Position numbers and translations under genes: made by a program. DNA of 64,000 nt from Exophiala sp. HKRS030. Lineage: Eukaryota > Ascomycota > Eurotiomycetes > Chaetothyriales > Herpotrichiellaceae. The notes under the pieces were generated by a model. The model saw only the letters and a program-made list of their open reading frames with translations. It did not search any database and was not told where the DNA came from. Below, piece after piece: positions 12,793 to 22,499 of this stretch. Numbering within the stretch: the stretch's first letter is position 1; each line of letters starts with the position of its first letter. The stretch is taken from assembly GCA_023897205.1 (NCBI GenBank), contig JAHWDD010000002.1:6138001-6202000 (forward strand). Direction: 5' to 3'.

Positions 12793-14928
12793 TTAGATAT
12801 CCCTCTCGAAATAGCTCTGCACTAAACCTTCAACTGTTGGCTCGTACTCGACCAACTTAACATCTCCGGTCTCTTCATCTAACACTGTATTTGCCTGAAC
12901 AAATACCTTTCTGGGTGTCTTTCTCTTCAATACCAATGGTCTGGCCTTCTCAGCCCACCATTCATCCACACTTGTAATGTCGTCGTACAATTTCTTGCCA
13001 GCTGCAAAATCCGCTGTGGCTTTGTAGATATGCAGCTTCTGGAGATATGCTTCAACTGCGGGTCGGCCGTGGGACAGAATCTTGCTTCGATCAAGGTAAA
13101 TTTCTAGATCGTCTGGATTCTTGGTGTCACCATTCAGAGGTCTCACTTCGCAAAAATCTCCACCTGCATCGAGGAAAACACGAAGGATAGAATATCGTGC
13201 CTGCATATGAGCTTGACCCCATTTCTTCGACTTGGGATCCCAATACTCTAGTGCAGCCACGCCCGCTCTGGCCATTTGTAGGTAAGACACGTACAGTACG
13301 TCTCCAGCTTCATTATCGATATCCTGTTTTCCGTCACCGAAACCAAAGATCTGAAGAATTTCGAAGTCGCATGCAAGTGCCATAGCAACACATTCTGCTC
13401 GACATTCTTCATAAGAGGAGGCAATAGATCCAAAAACGCTAGACCAAGTTTGACCAGGTTTATACCATGATTCGATTGGTTTCTTGGTCACTGGACTGAT
13501 GGGTGGATTCTTGTGGTCGAAGTTATATTCACCTGGAGATGTTTCTTGAAGGAGTTTCCCGCAACCATGTCCCAACAGTTCATGAATACCAACTTGAACT
13601 TCGAAAGCCGGATCGCGGTACTTGCGGTAGAGATGGTCATCTTCCTTCCTTACGAAGGGTATAGGTTCGTTGGGAGCTTTCGCACTCAAGACATTTCCCA
13701 AGCTGACGTTCTTGAAACCTTCATTTTGTCTTATAAAATCATAGTTCGGAATGTTGATACCCGCTGGAATACCACTACCAGCGAATGTCAAGACCTCAAG
13801 GCTTGTGAAGTCGGGACTCAGGAACTTGTCCTTTTCGAATTCCTTGCTCCACGGTAATTTCGGGATCATGCTTGGTGCCGCGTCGACCAATTTGCCGAAG
13901 GCACGAGTTCGATCCTGATTCACTGTTGCGACAAATCCCTCCCATTCGCCACGCACACCTTGTGGATCACGGTAAGTTTCGACAAAGCCGATATCTGTTT
14001 CGACGGCGGGCTTTTGATTTTTGATCCACCATCGCTGAGATTCAACAAAGCCCTGAATACTTCCAGTACTAAATGTTCTCGCGTATTCGTCCAACATGTT
14101 CTCCTCGACTTCATTGGCGGCTTCTTTCTTTGCTTTCTTGAACTCCAGAGCGATCCTTGCCATCTCATTTTGGTAGTCACCAAAGACAAGAGTCAAAGTC
14201 TTGCCTGCTAACTTGCCTGTGAGGTCGATAGATGAAACATCTCCAAGATCACGATCAGCAGCGGGTGGATTACTGACACCTGACGCTATGAGAAGTTCAA
14301 AATCTCCTGATGGAAGTTTCCGCAGTCTTGTGTTTTCGATCAGAAGCTTTTTCTCTTCCAACACATCACCTACAAGGGAAATCTCCTCTTTGGTGATAGA
14401 GGGTGAATCAGGATAGTATGTTGTCATGTGTCCAGCCTCTGGGAAGCCCAAGTGCATCAAAGCCTCATCTTTAGTCTCGTAAATCCCACCACCAGTACTT
14501 GTGGCTTCTTTAAACAGGTCCGATGCTTCTTTGTTGACCCCTGCAAGTTTCTCCAAAGCCTCCGGGGATATCCTGGGAATGAACTTTGAGTCGCCGAAGC
14601 CCTTGTAGTTGCCTGCATTACCAAGAAACTGTGCAGAGTATTCTAGCCACAGCGCAATGTCATCAGGGGAGACTTTTGTTTCCGTAGACAGCTTCTTGTA
14701 GTCACCACCAACCGCTGCGTGTATAGCAAGGATGAGATCATAGATGACTGGAGATTCTGGAGACACCTGTGCGAGAGTAACACGAGTACCGAGGAAAGAG
14801 GCACGACTAAGGTGATGTGCATAACGTTTTTGCTTTGGGGTGAGGGCTTGAAAGTGTGGAGCTATCTCTAGGCGGACGACCGTAGGAGGATGGTCGGCGA
14901 GGTAATGTGATCGTACGGTAGAGTCCAT
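12793..14928 (-). CDS. dpp3: Dipeptidyl peptidase III (M49 metallopeptidase)
   Basis: One uninterrupted exon gives 711 residues from the Met at 14928, which equals the length of yeast Dpp3. The zinc motif HELLGH lies at residues 449-454 and the second zinc ligand motif EECRAE at 507-512, almost the same numbering as in the human enzyme. The enzyme removes dipeptides from the N-terminus of short peptides, normally in the cytosol. An upstream in-frame Met at 15039 would add 37 residues with five basic and no acidic residues, resembling a mitochondrial presequence; a still longer open frame extends to 15141. I prefer 14928 for the cytosolic form. The gene is divergent from the SCY1-like gene, sharing about 610 bases of upstream DNA. 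Confidence 0.95.
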   Translation of the reverse strand: MDSTVRSHYLADHPPTVVRLEIAPHFQALTPKQKRYAHHLSRASFLGTRVTLAQVSPESPVIYDLILAIHAAVGGDYKKLSTETKVSPDDIALWLEYSAQFLGNAGNYKGFGDSKFIPRISPEALEKLAGVNKEASDLFKEATSTGGGIYETKDEALMHLGFPEAGHMTTYYPDSPSITKEEISLVGDVLEEKKLLIENTRLRKLPSGDFELLIASGVSNPPAADRDLGDVSSIDLTGKLAGKTLTLVFGDYQNEMARIALEFKKAKKEAANEVEENMLDEYARTFSTGSIQGFVESQRWWIKNQKPAVETDIGFVETYRDPQGVRGEWEGFVATVNQDRTRAFGKLVDAAPSMIPKLPWSKEFEKDKFLSPDFTSLEVLTFAGSGIPAGINIPNYDFIRQNEGFKNVSLGNVLSAKAPNEPIPFVRKEDDHLYRKYRDPAFEVQVGIHELLGHGCGKLLQETSPGEYNFDHKNPPISPVTKKPIESWYKPGQTWSSVFGSIASSYEECRAECVAMALACDFEILQIFGFGDGKQDIDNEAGDVLYVSYLQMARAGVAALEYWDPKSKKWGQAHMQARYSILRVFLDAGGDFCEVRPLNGDTKNPDDLEIYLDRSKILSHGRPAVEAYLQKLHIYKATADFAAGKKLYDDITSVDEWWAEKARPLVLKRKTPRKVFVQANTVLDEETGDVKLVEYEPTVEGLVQSYFERDI

Positions 14929-15538
14929 GGTGGTGGGAGGACGCGAAGGTTTGTTGAAGGTCAATTGGGCAGAGAGTTGTGCAAGTCTGTTTGCGAGCCT
15001 CTGGAAGCTGGTTGAGGTAGGGGAAATAGGAGATCGCATGTGCTCCTCCAGAGAACTATGTAAAGCAGAGGGAGAAGAGGAGGGGCAAGGCTGAAGAACG
15101 TGATAATTCAATGTCAGCAGCAAGTAGCAAGTGCGGTTCAACCTTTGGGAAGGGATGATGCGGGGAAGTCACTGTGTACCTGCCGAATGCGATGTACTCC
15201 GTACAGAGCACTCATTGCATGATTCAGGTACCTCTTGTGGAAGTGCAAGTCTGTGTCAGGCAGATATTCAAATGTCTTGGCAGGGGAGGGTCAGGTTCTC
15301 CGATCTCGACGATAACTCACATGTCGTTGCTAGATCTAGCGCACGGCCACATATCAGTTCGACTCCAGCTGAACAACATCTTGAACCAGCAACGTTGATC
15401 CGACGCCATGTTCCCAAGGATGTTATTGTAGGATCACATACGTGGAGAGTCATCGAAAAACATCCTTCAAGGCTCGATCGCTTGAATGCTGGGTCGACTC
15501 ACGACTCACGTGGCTTCTATCTTGTGTCTTCCGGCATC
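14929..15538. promoter_or_regulatory. Shared divergent upstream region, dpp3 and SCY1-like gene
   Basis: Head-to-head spacing of about 610 bases. It contains the possible N-terminal extension of Dpp3 (to 15039) and a copy of the 9-mer TACTCCGTA at 15195-15203. No other coding signal was found. Confidence 0.55.
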
Positions 15539-18320
15539 ATGTTCTCATCCGCTTTCAAGACTTTCACCTCGAACATCACATCAAACTATGAAATATCCAA
15601 AACGCCTTCCGCTACAGTCGGGGTCTGGACAATCTTCGATGCCAAGAAGAAAAGTACTGCGGCACCGGCTTCCGTTTTCGTCTTTGATAGGAAATCCCTA
15701 GATGTTAATAGTAATGGTTTCGGTGCTCGAGCCAGTTCGACGTCTATCCGGAAAATCCAAGACGAGGTCGTCGAGCGTCTCAAGAAAGAAGCCAGCAGTC
15801 TTGCTCGATTACGACATCCGTCCATTCTTCAATTGGTAGAGCCGGTCGAGGAAACGCGAAGTGGCGGTCTGATGTTTGCGACCGAACCTGTCCTGTGTTC
15901 CTTGTCAGCAGCCCTGGCGCAGAAGGACATCCAGAACGGCCGAAGTGGGAGATCGCTATCAAGGTCGACCTCAGATGATGGCGGCGGCGCCAAATCAACA
16001 AATGAAATCGAGATCGACGAACTCGAGATCCAGAAAGGTCTTTTGCAAGTTGCCAAAGGTCTTGAATTCCTCCACGATAGTGCCAAACTTGTCCACGGGA
16101 ATCTGACTCCTGATGCTATCATGATCAATGCCAAGTCAGATTGGAAAATCTCAGGTCTCTCTTTTGCTGGACCTCCTGATGGAGCGGAGGGGCATCAACC
16201 GGTTCCTCAAATTTCCCTTTCCGAAGTGCTTCATCATGATGCTCGTATACCTCGGATAGTACAGCTTGACCTGGACTACACGTCGCCGGATTTCGTTTTG
16301 GACTCTAACATAAACTTCCTCGCCGACATTTTCTCTCTGGGACTCGTAATCCTGGCGTGCTACAGGCGTCCACACAGGTCACCCGTCGAAACTCATGGCA
16401 ATCAGTCAACTTACAAAAAGCTTTTTAGTAATGCTTCAACCGTACCATCAAGCTCCAACAACTACTTGTCAGAAAATACTCTTCCACGCGAACTAAATGT
16501 CACATTGCCACGAATGCTTACACGTCGGCCGGCCCAGCGTTTGACAGCCAGTGAGTTTCAACAATCCGATTATTTTGACAACATCCTCGTCAACACCATG
16601 CGGTTTCTGGACGCATTTCCAGCCAAGACTCCTGCAGAAAAATCACAGTTCATGAAAGGACTTGGTCGAGTCATGCCACAGTTTCCTCCTTCCGTACTGG
16701 GCAAGAAAATTCTTAGTGTGTTGCTCGATGAGATGAAAGACCGTGAACTTCTAACTCTAATCATGCAGAACATCTTCGAGATTGTCAAGGTGATTCCGTC
16801 GAGGAAAGAGGTAGTGTCTGACCAAATCCTCCCACGAATGCGAGAAATTTTCCTCTCCAAGGCCAAATCCGAGGAGCGAGATAGCAGCAAAGAGGCTGCT
16901 CTGGTAGCAGTACTTAACAACATTCAGCTCATCGCAAACAACTGTTCGGCCAAGCAATTCAAGGATGATGTATTACCAATTATTCATGTTGCCATGGAGT
17001 CTCCCATCCATACATTGACAGATGCTGCCTTGCAAAGTTTGCCTGTGGTCCTTCCATTGATCGACTTTACCACTGTGAAGCACGATCTCTTTCCCGTAGT
17101 GGCAAACGTCTTCAGTAAGACCAACAGCTTGAGTATCAAAATCCGCGGTTTGGAAGCCTTGGGGTCTTGTGCGGTGCTCCGACAGAGAAGCCCAACACTG
17201 CAAATGAAGATTACTCAGGACTGAACCAACAAGAAAGGCAAGAGAAGAACATCTCAAGCCTTGACAAATTCACTATGCAGGAAAAGGTCATCCCACTGCT
17301 CAAAGCTATCAAGACGAAGGAACCTGCAGTTATGATGGCCGCCCTCAAAGTACTTCGTCAGATCGGTCAAGTGGCAGACACGGAGTTCCTCGCTTTGGAG
17401 GTCATGCCGATTTTATGGACTTTTAGTCTTGGGCCCTTGCTGGATTTGGCGCAATTCAGAGCGTACTTTGAAGTTATCAAGGCACTTTCATCCAAGATAG
17501 AGCGAGAACAGGCGCGAAAGTTGGGCGATCTGTCGACAAGTCGAGCTCCGGAAATACGATCAGCGACGATTACTCCAGCTTCGAATTCCAATGGCATAAA
17601 TGCAGGAAGTTCTACGGTCGGGGTGGAGGACACCTTTGAAAAGCTAGTCTTAGGCAACAAGTCGGCAGAACGTAACGACCCATTTGCTGGCGCACTTTCA
17701 GAAGGACAAAGATTGACGCCGAATCCACCGACCTTCTCATGGTCATCTCCCACGTCGACTGGAAACCCTCCTTCTAATCATACAATTTCAGGCTTACCTG
17801 CGTTGCGGCCGCAGCCAGCTTCTCGATCGATCACTCCTGATGTCGGCATTTCTGCATTCCCAACCCTTCAGCCCGCTCCTCAAGCAGTGTCATCACCGTG
17901 GGGAGCGCCGATGAATATTCCCAGTGGACTTCCAAACCAGCACCTTCCGGCACAATCAACGGTGCCTTCCAGCTCATTTCAGACTCAACAGCAACCCTTC
18001 CAGCCACTTCAGCCTTCAACTCGTATTTCTAGTCCCCGATAATGTCACCACCACAAGCTTCTCCTGCCACGAGTCCGTGGCAGCTGCCTCCTCCTCCGAC
18101 AGGATCTCAAAATGCCTGGGCAGCGCCCATACCGCCTCCACCCCAAACGACCACTCAAAGAAACACTTGGCAGCAACCGAATTACAACATTTCGGGACTT
18201 CAAAGCCAGTCTGCTTTCAATAATCCGATGATTCCTCTACATCCAGCCAGCAATACTGGTAAGCCAGTGCAACAACAGCAACAAAAGAGTGGCCTCGACA
18301 AGTACGAATCATTGCTCTAG
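15539..18320 (+). CDS. SCY1/SCYL2-type pseudokinase (two apparent frameshifts)
   Basis: From MFSSAFKTFTSN the frame reads a kinase-like domain (about residues 20-350), then ARM/HEAT-like repeats, then a Pro/Gln-rich tail ending GLDKYESLL. The catalytic His-Arg-Asp is replaced by HGN at 186-188 and the DFG position by SGLSF near 206, so it should be catalytically dead, as in the SCYL2 family, which works in clathrin-coated vesicle trafficking at the Golgi and endosomes. The reading frame breaks twice. At the G run 17161-17164 it must move from the frame ending IRGLEAL to the one starting VLCGAPTEK. At the C run 18034-18037 it must move to the frame starting IMSPPQASP. Each break is repaired by one missing base; total length then is 927 residues, normal for the family. 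I infer base-calling errors rather than a pseudogene. Confidence 0.85.
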
Positions 18321-18792
18321 TGTCACACATACCCTTCCCCATCCGCAAGATGATCTTGATCACAGGCAACCGTACTAGGGAGCTTATTCTCAAGCTCGAA
18401 TCTCTATGGCTCTGAGAGCTAGGCCCGTACAGTTGTTCGACGAGGTCCCCGGAAGTTGCATCACAAGTGGGGACACCTTCTGAGAGGCGGATAAGGCGGC
18501 AGATCGTTTGTTCGCAGCTCGCCGAAAATGCTTATCGATTAGAATCTGACCAATCATGTTCCATGTGCTGACTTTTGGTCTAACTCTTATAAGCAACTCG
18601 TTGTTATGAATGATACTCTGCTCGGTGCAAGGTAACAGACGGACGATCTATCTGTGGGTTTGCTGCATGACGAGCCTTGCAGCTATTCTGTAGCTTGTGG
18701 CGTTGAAGCTCGACTTTAAAAGCTTGAGCTGGTTTTCCGAAATGCTGCACAAGTTGCTCTCACCGTAGAGTAGTGTTTTTCTCCTGCCCAAC
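18321..18792. other. Intergenic region, SCY1-like gene to SurE-like gene
   Basis: A tandem gap of about 470 bases that should hold the 3' UTR and the next promoter. No coding frame or RNA gene was recognised. Confidence 0.5.
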
Positions 18793-20050
18793 ATGAAGAC
18801 TTTACTCTCTGTTTTTGCTTGTGCAGCCGTCGCACTCTTACCGGGCGCTTCTGCAATTTCGATCCTGTTAGGTAACGACGATGGCTTCGGTAGTGCCCAG
18901 CTTCGAGAGCTGTATCGTTTTCTGAAGGCAGATGGCCATGATGTAATCGTGGTAGCCCCAGTCGACAATCAATCTGGACAAGGTGGACGCTCCGTCTTTA
19001 CGACGTCAAGGAACCTAACGACAGCATCGGAATTTGGCTTGATACCTGCTGGAAGCCCGTCTCTCGGGCGTGATAGCTATGACCCTGATATCTGGTATTA
19101 CAACGGAACACCGGCAGCTTGCACGTTTGTTGCATTGGATCATGTGCTCCCACTATATTACGAGAATCGAACAATTGATCTGTATTTGGGAGGACCAAAC
19201 TACGGCTCAAACCTTGGATCTTTTCTCTACACTCTTTCTGGTAAAACATGTGCTGATGATCAACTTTGCGACTGCAACTAAATGACTTTGGAAATAGGAA
19301 CTATGGGTGGCACGTACGCAGCCATTGGCCGCGATATACCAGGGATTGCATTCTCTGGTGGCAACAGCGAGCAACGTTCCTATACCTGGATCAACGCGAC
19401 CACTGCGTCTGGAAAACCTGACCCAGCGACTATCCATGCCCAGCTAGCCTTCAAGGTTGCGAAGCAACTCATTGACAGCACCCCGAGTGGACAACGAATA
19501 CTTCCGATTGGATATGGTATCAAGTGAGTAGTGGATGATATCGCCTGTACCATGTTTGGTTGAGTTCGATACTGATATCCTGGCCAGCGTCAACACACCA
19601 TTCATCACGTCCTTCACCAACGATAGCTGTGTCGATCCGCCGTTCATCCAGACACGATTCGGTGGAGGCGGATTCACCGATATCGCCGTGTACAACCAGA
19701 CGACCGGACTATTCCGATACGGCAACTTCCTCTCGGAAGGAGTCAACCGCTGCATCAACGGCGACTGCTCTCTTCCCGGGGAGACATCTGTGGTTGATGA
19801 CGGATGTGCGACAAGTGTGTCTGTGTTCACCATCGACTACGATGCCCCTCTGGGACCGGAACAAGGAGGGGTCAGAGCGTCACTGAGTCCTTTGGTCAAG
19901 TATGAGGGTGGTGGAGGGAAGAAAATGAGGGTCAAGGCTAGGGACAGCTTGAGCAGTAAGTTATATCCGTCCGAGTTTGTCCAGACGTTGCTAACCAGTG
20001 GCTTCTCAGAGAACGAAATCGAGTCGAGGTCTCCCTTGCGACATGAATAG
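18793..20050 (+). CDS. Secreted SurE-like 5'/3'-nucleotidase (acid phosphatase)
   Basis: Exons 18793-19240, 19298-19523, 19588-19955 and 20010-20050 give 360 residues. The N-terminus is a clear signal peptide (hydrophobic to about residue 21, ALLPGASA before the cut). SurE motifs follow: LLGNDDGFGS with the paired metal-binding Asp at 29-30, APVDNQSGQG with the conserved Ser at 61, YYNGTPAACTFVALD and GGPNYGSNLG. The family hydrolyses phosphate monoesters such as nucleotides. Several N-x-T/S sites fit secretion. The last intron (GTAAGT donor, GCTAAC branch site, TTCTCAG acceptor) is 54 bases and has no in-frame stop, so retention would give a 378-residue variant with the same stop. There is no frameshift in this gene. 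Confidence 0.9.
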
Positions 20051-20635
20051 GTAAACGCTGAGCGAGATCTGAGGTTGGCCATAAGCTGTCGTGCAACACG
20101 TGCGACAGTGGAATTGAAGGGCAATCATCGAGGCATACAGGAGATAGAGCCGTAGATATTCCCATGTTATCCAATCTGTACGAGACAATGACCTGGACGT
20201 CCTCCTATAAGCACCATGTACTACAAGTAGAGTGACATCTAACGGTCATGGCAGCCATCAAAGACCAATACATGTGAAGCAGACCGTCAAGACGATATGC
20301 TTGCCATATGTCGGGATACTCGAGGCACGTAATGGTGCATCCATCCGGGACAGTTTGCCGGTTCCGGGTTAGCGTACCACCCCTCCTGAACCTATGGCCC
20401 GTCCCGGTCATGTTATGACATGCGCCTTTTGGCACGAGACTTCTTCAGCATGATTGAAAGTCTTTTCGTTGAAAGATAAGATGCTTGTGCTGCGACGCTT
20501 GAAGTGTCGAACTCTTGAAGTGTTGACTTTTGTCAGTGAAGACTGGTAGCAAATGTTTGGGTTTTAGATAATTTGCCAATATTTGTATACAACTGGTTCC
20601 AAGTTTATGCGCCTTGCCTACCTCTTGTGGTAATC
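20051..20635. other. Intergenic region before PhzF-like gene
   Basis: About 585 bases with no credible reading frame on either strand. An AAGTGT-containing direct repeat occurs near 20500-20530 (CTTGAAGTGT twice), of unknown meaning. Confidence 0.5.
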
Positions 20636-21773
20636 ATGACTCGATATTTGGAGTTTGTAGGTCGCTATCCTTTGCACAGCGGTCGCGGTGGGCTTATGTG
20701 AATGCAGGTAGTGATTGATACGATGACCGAGGAACCCTTCAAGGGTAATCCGACTCCGGTCTTCATTCTGGACCACTTGCCGGATTGGCTGAATGGAAAG
20801 AGCCTTCAGAAAATTGCACGGTGAGTACATTCGAGCTGCTGGCAATTTCAAGACACAATAACTTACTATTGGCTCCGAAGAGAGTTGAATCAATCCGAGA
20901 CCATCTTTGTCAAGAGGCGGAAAGGTGAAGTAAACCAGGAAGGAGGGGCTGTTTATGATATCAGATCGTTCACTCCCTATGCAGAAGAGCCACTTTGCGG
21001 CCATGGAGTGGTTGGAGCCATGATTGCACTTGGGGCTACGGGTATCTCAGGAAAGGTATTGTTTCGGACTGTGGATGGGATCATGGTTCATGCACAGCTT
21101 TTGTCGCCTGCCCAGTCGAACTTTGAGAACTCGTCTTCGGGAGGCACCAAGGACAAAGTTAGATTGCTGATTCCTGCGGCCCCCATAAACGAGGTGTTCC
21201 ATGAAGATGAAGATTTGAAGACTAGTATCGCCAACACCCTTGGAATATCACCCCGACAGATTGTCGGTTTAGGTCGAAACTCGTTGATGGACCTGGTCAT
21301 TGAACTAGACCAAGATGTGGACTATTCCGCCACGGGCATGAAGGTTGATGCGGTGACACTGATGAAGGTTTCACCGACGGGGACGAGAAGCCAAATCCTA
21401 ACCAGCAGGGGGGATCATCACGGGGTAGATTTTGTTAAGAGAGTCTTTGCTTATGGCAGTGAGGGTGAGTTAAGTTTGCTGCAACATTGATACCCACCGC
21501 TCCGGCTGGTAGCTAATGAGTCATGACTCAAATATAGATCAAGCAACAGGGTCAACACATTGTGTGCTTATCCCGTATTGGGCTTCAAAGCTGGGAAAGT
21601 CACGTATGACAGTCAAGCAGGTCTCCGAGAGGACAGGAGAGGTAGCGGTGGAAGCTTCATGCGAGGACCCCAGATATGTGGCATTGACTGCTTCGGGGGT
21701 TCAGGTCATCCATGGGAAGATGTTGATACCCAGAGATAGAGGCGATGGAACCCCTTTACGAGCTAAGCTATAG
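20636..21773 (+). CDS. PhzF-family isomerase/epimerase-like protein
   Basis: I reconstruct four exons: 20636-20656, 20708-20820, 20881-21464 and 21538-21773, giving 317 residues. The 21-base first exon encodes MTRYLEF and splices in phase to VVIDTMTEEPFKGNPTP, restoring the normal PhzF N-terminus; without it the start would be the Met at 20702. Later motifs: ELNQSETIF with the expected catalytic Glu at 51, FTPYAEEPLCGHGVVGA, and, across the last intron, GSEDQATGSTHC. The fold is a two-domain diaminopimelate-epimerase-like fold; bacterial PhzF isomerises a phenazine precursor, but fungal members mostly have no known substrate. No phenazine or other cluster genes are nearby, so a general metabolic role is likelier. 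The gene is intact. Confidence 0.88.
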
Positions 21774-22499
21774 TCCTCTCTCTGACCATATACCCGTGTT
21801 CTCCGTGTTCTTGTGGGATCATGCGGGGTTCAAGTAGATTGTTAGCCATAAATAGCATGAACAATACGAGTGCAGCTGAGACGAGATGATGAGATTGCAG
21901 CATTGAGCATAGAAGCCTTTGACATTGAAGATGGATGTGACTTCGCGGAGGTGTTGCTGTCTCCGAACAGAGCCCCCAGTGCTCCCTTAGCCTTGCTTTC
22001 GGGTATTCGGTTATTGGCGGAGTATTTGTGCCAAGAGATATACGCATCCGCGAGGGTTGGTCCTAAACTGGGACTCCCTGGACCCCTAACCGAACTCCAA
22101 CACCAGCAGGTGGGAGGATTTGAGTGTATCATTGTTGGACCGAGCTCCGATCTCGCCCAAAGAAGTCGAGGACGGTGAGCCGAGACTCGATCATCGCTTT
22201 GTAAATTAATACGTAGGATTTGTCCACTGTCCATTGATTACTCTCCTTGTATCTGCTATAACACACTCAATCCACATTTTAAGAAGGAAGGTGTTTATCG
22301 ACAATTGGTGCTTCGCGTCTTGCACCTTCCTGTTACTATCCTTCTGATACGAGGAAAGAACAATCGCCTGGCCGCACCTTCCATCAGTGCATCTTCAGAT
22401 CTGACCTGCGCCCTATGATATCCTGCTCATGATCACGAGATAAAAGCCGACTTCATTTCCACGTCCACCTTCATTCCATATCTACACAACAGACTCAAC
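21774..22499. promoter_or_regulatory. Intergenic region and promoter of the aminotransferase gene
   Basis: No coding frame is supported. A TATA-like GAGATAAAAG occurs near 22437-22446, about 55 bases before the start ATG, followed by a C/T-rich leader ending CAACATG. A 100- to 130-codon open frame on each strand around 21850-22230 has no recognisable features. Confidence 0.45.

Noticed and set aside
17174..17218. A 45-base intron to explain the frame change in the SCY1-like gene
   Set aside because: The donor GTGCTC is poor and joining the exons gives an immediate stop codon.
21842..22234. Opposing 102- and 130-codon frames before the aminotransferase
   Set aside because: No family resemblance, and they overlap on opposite strands.
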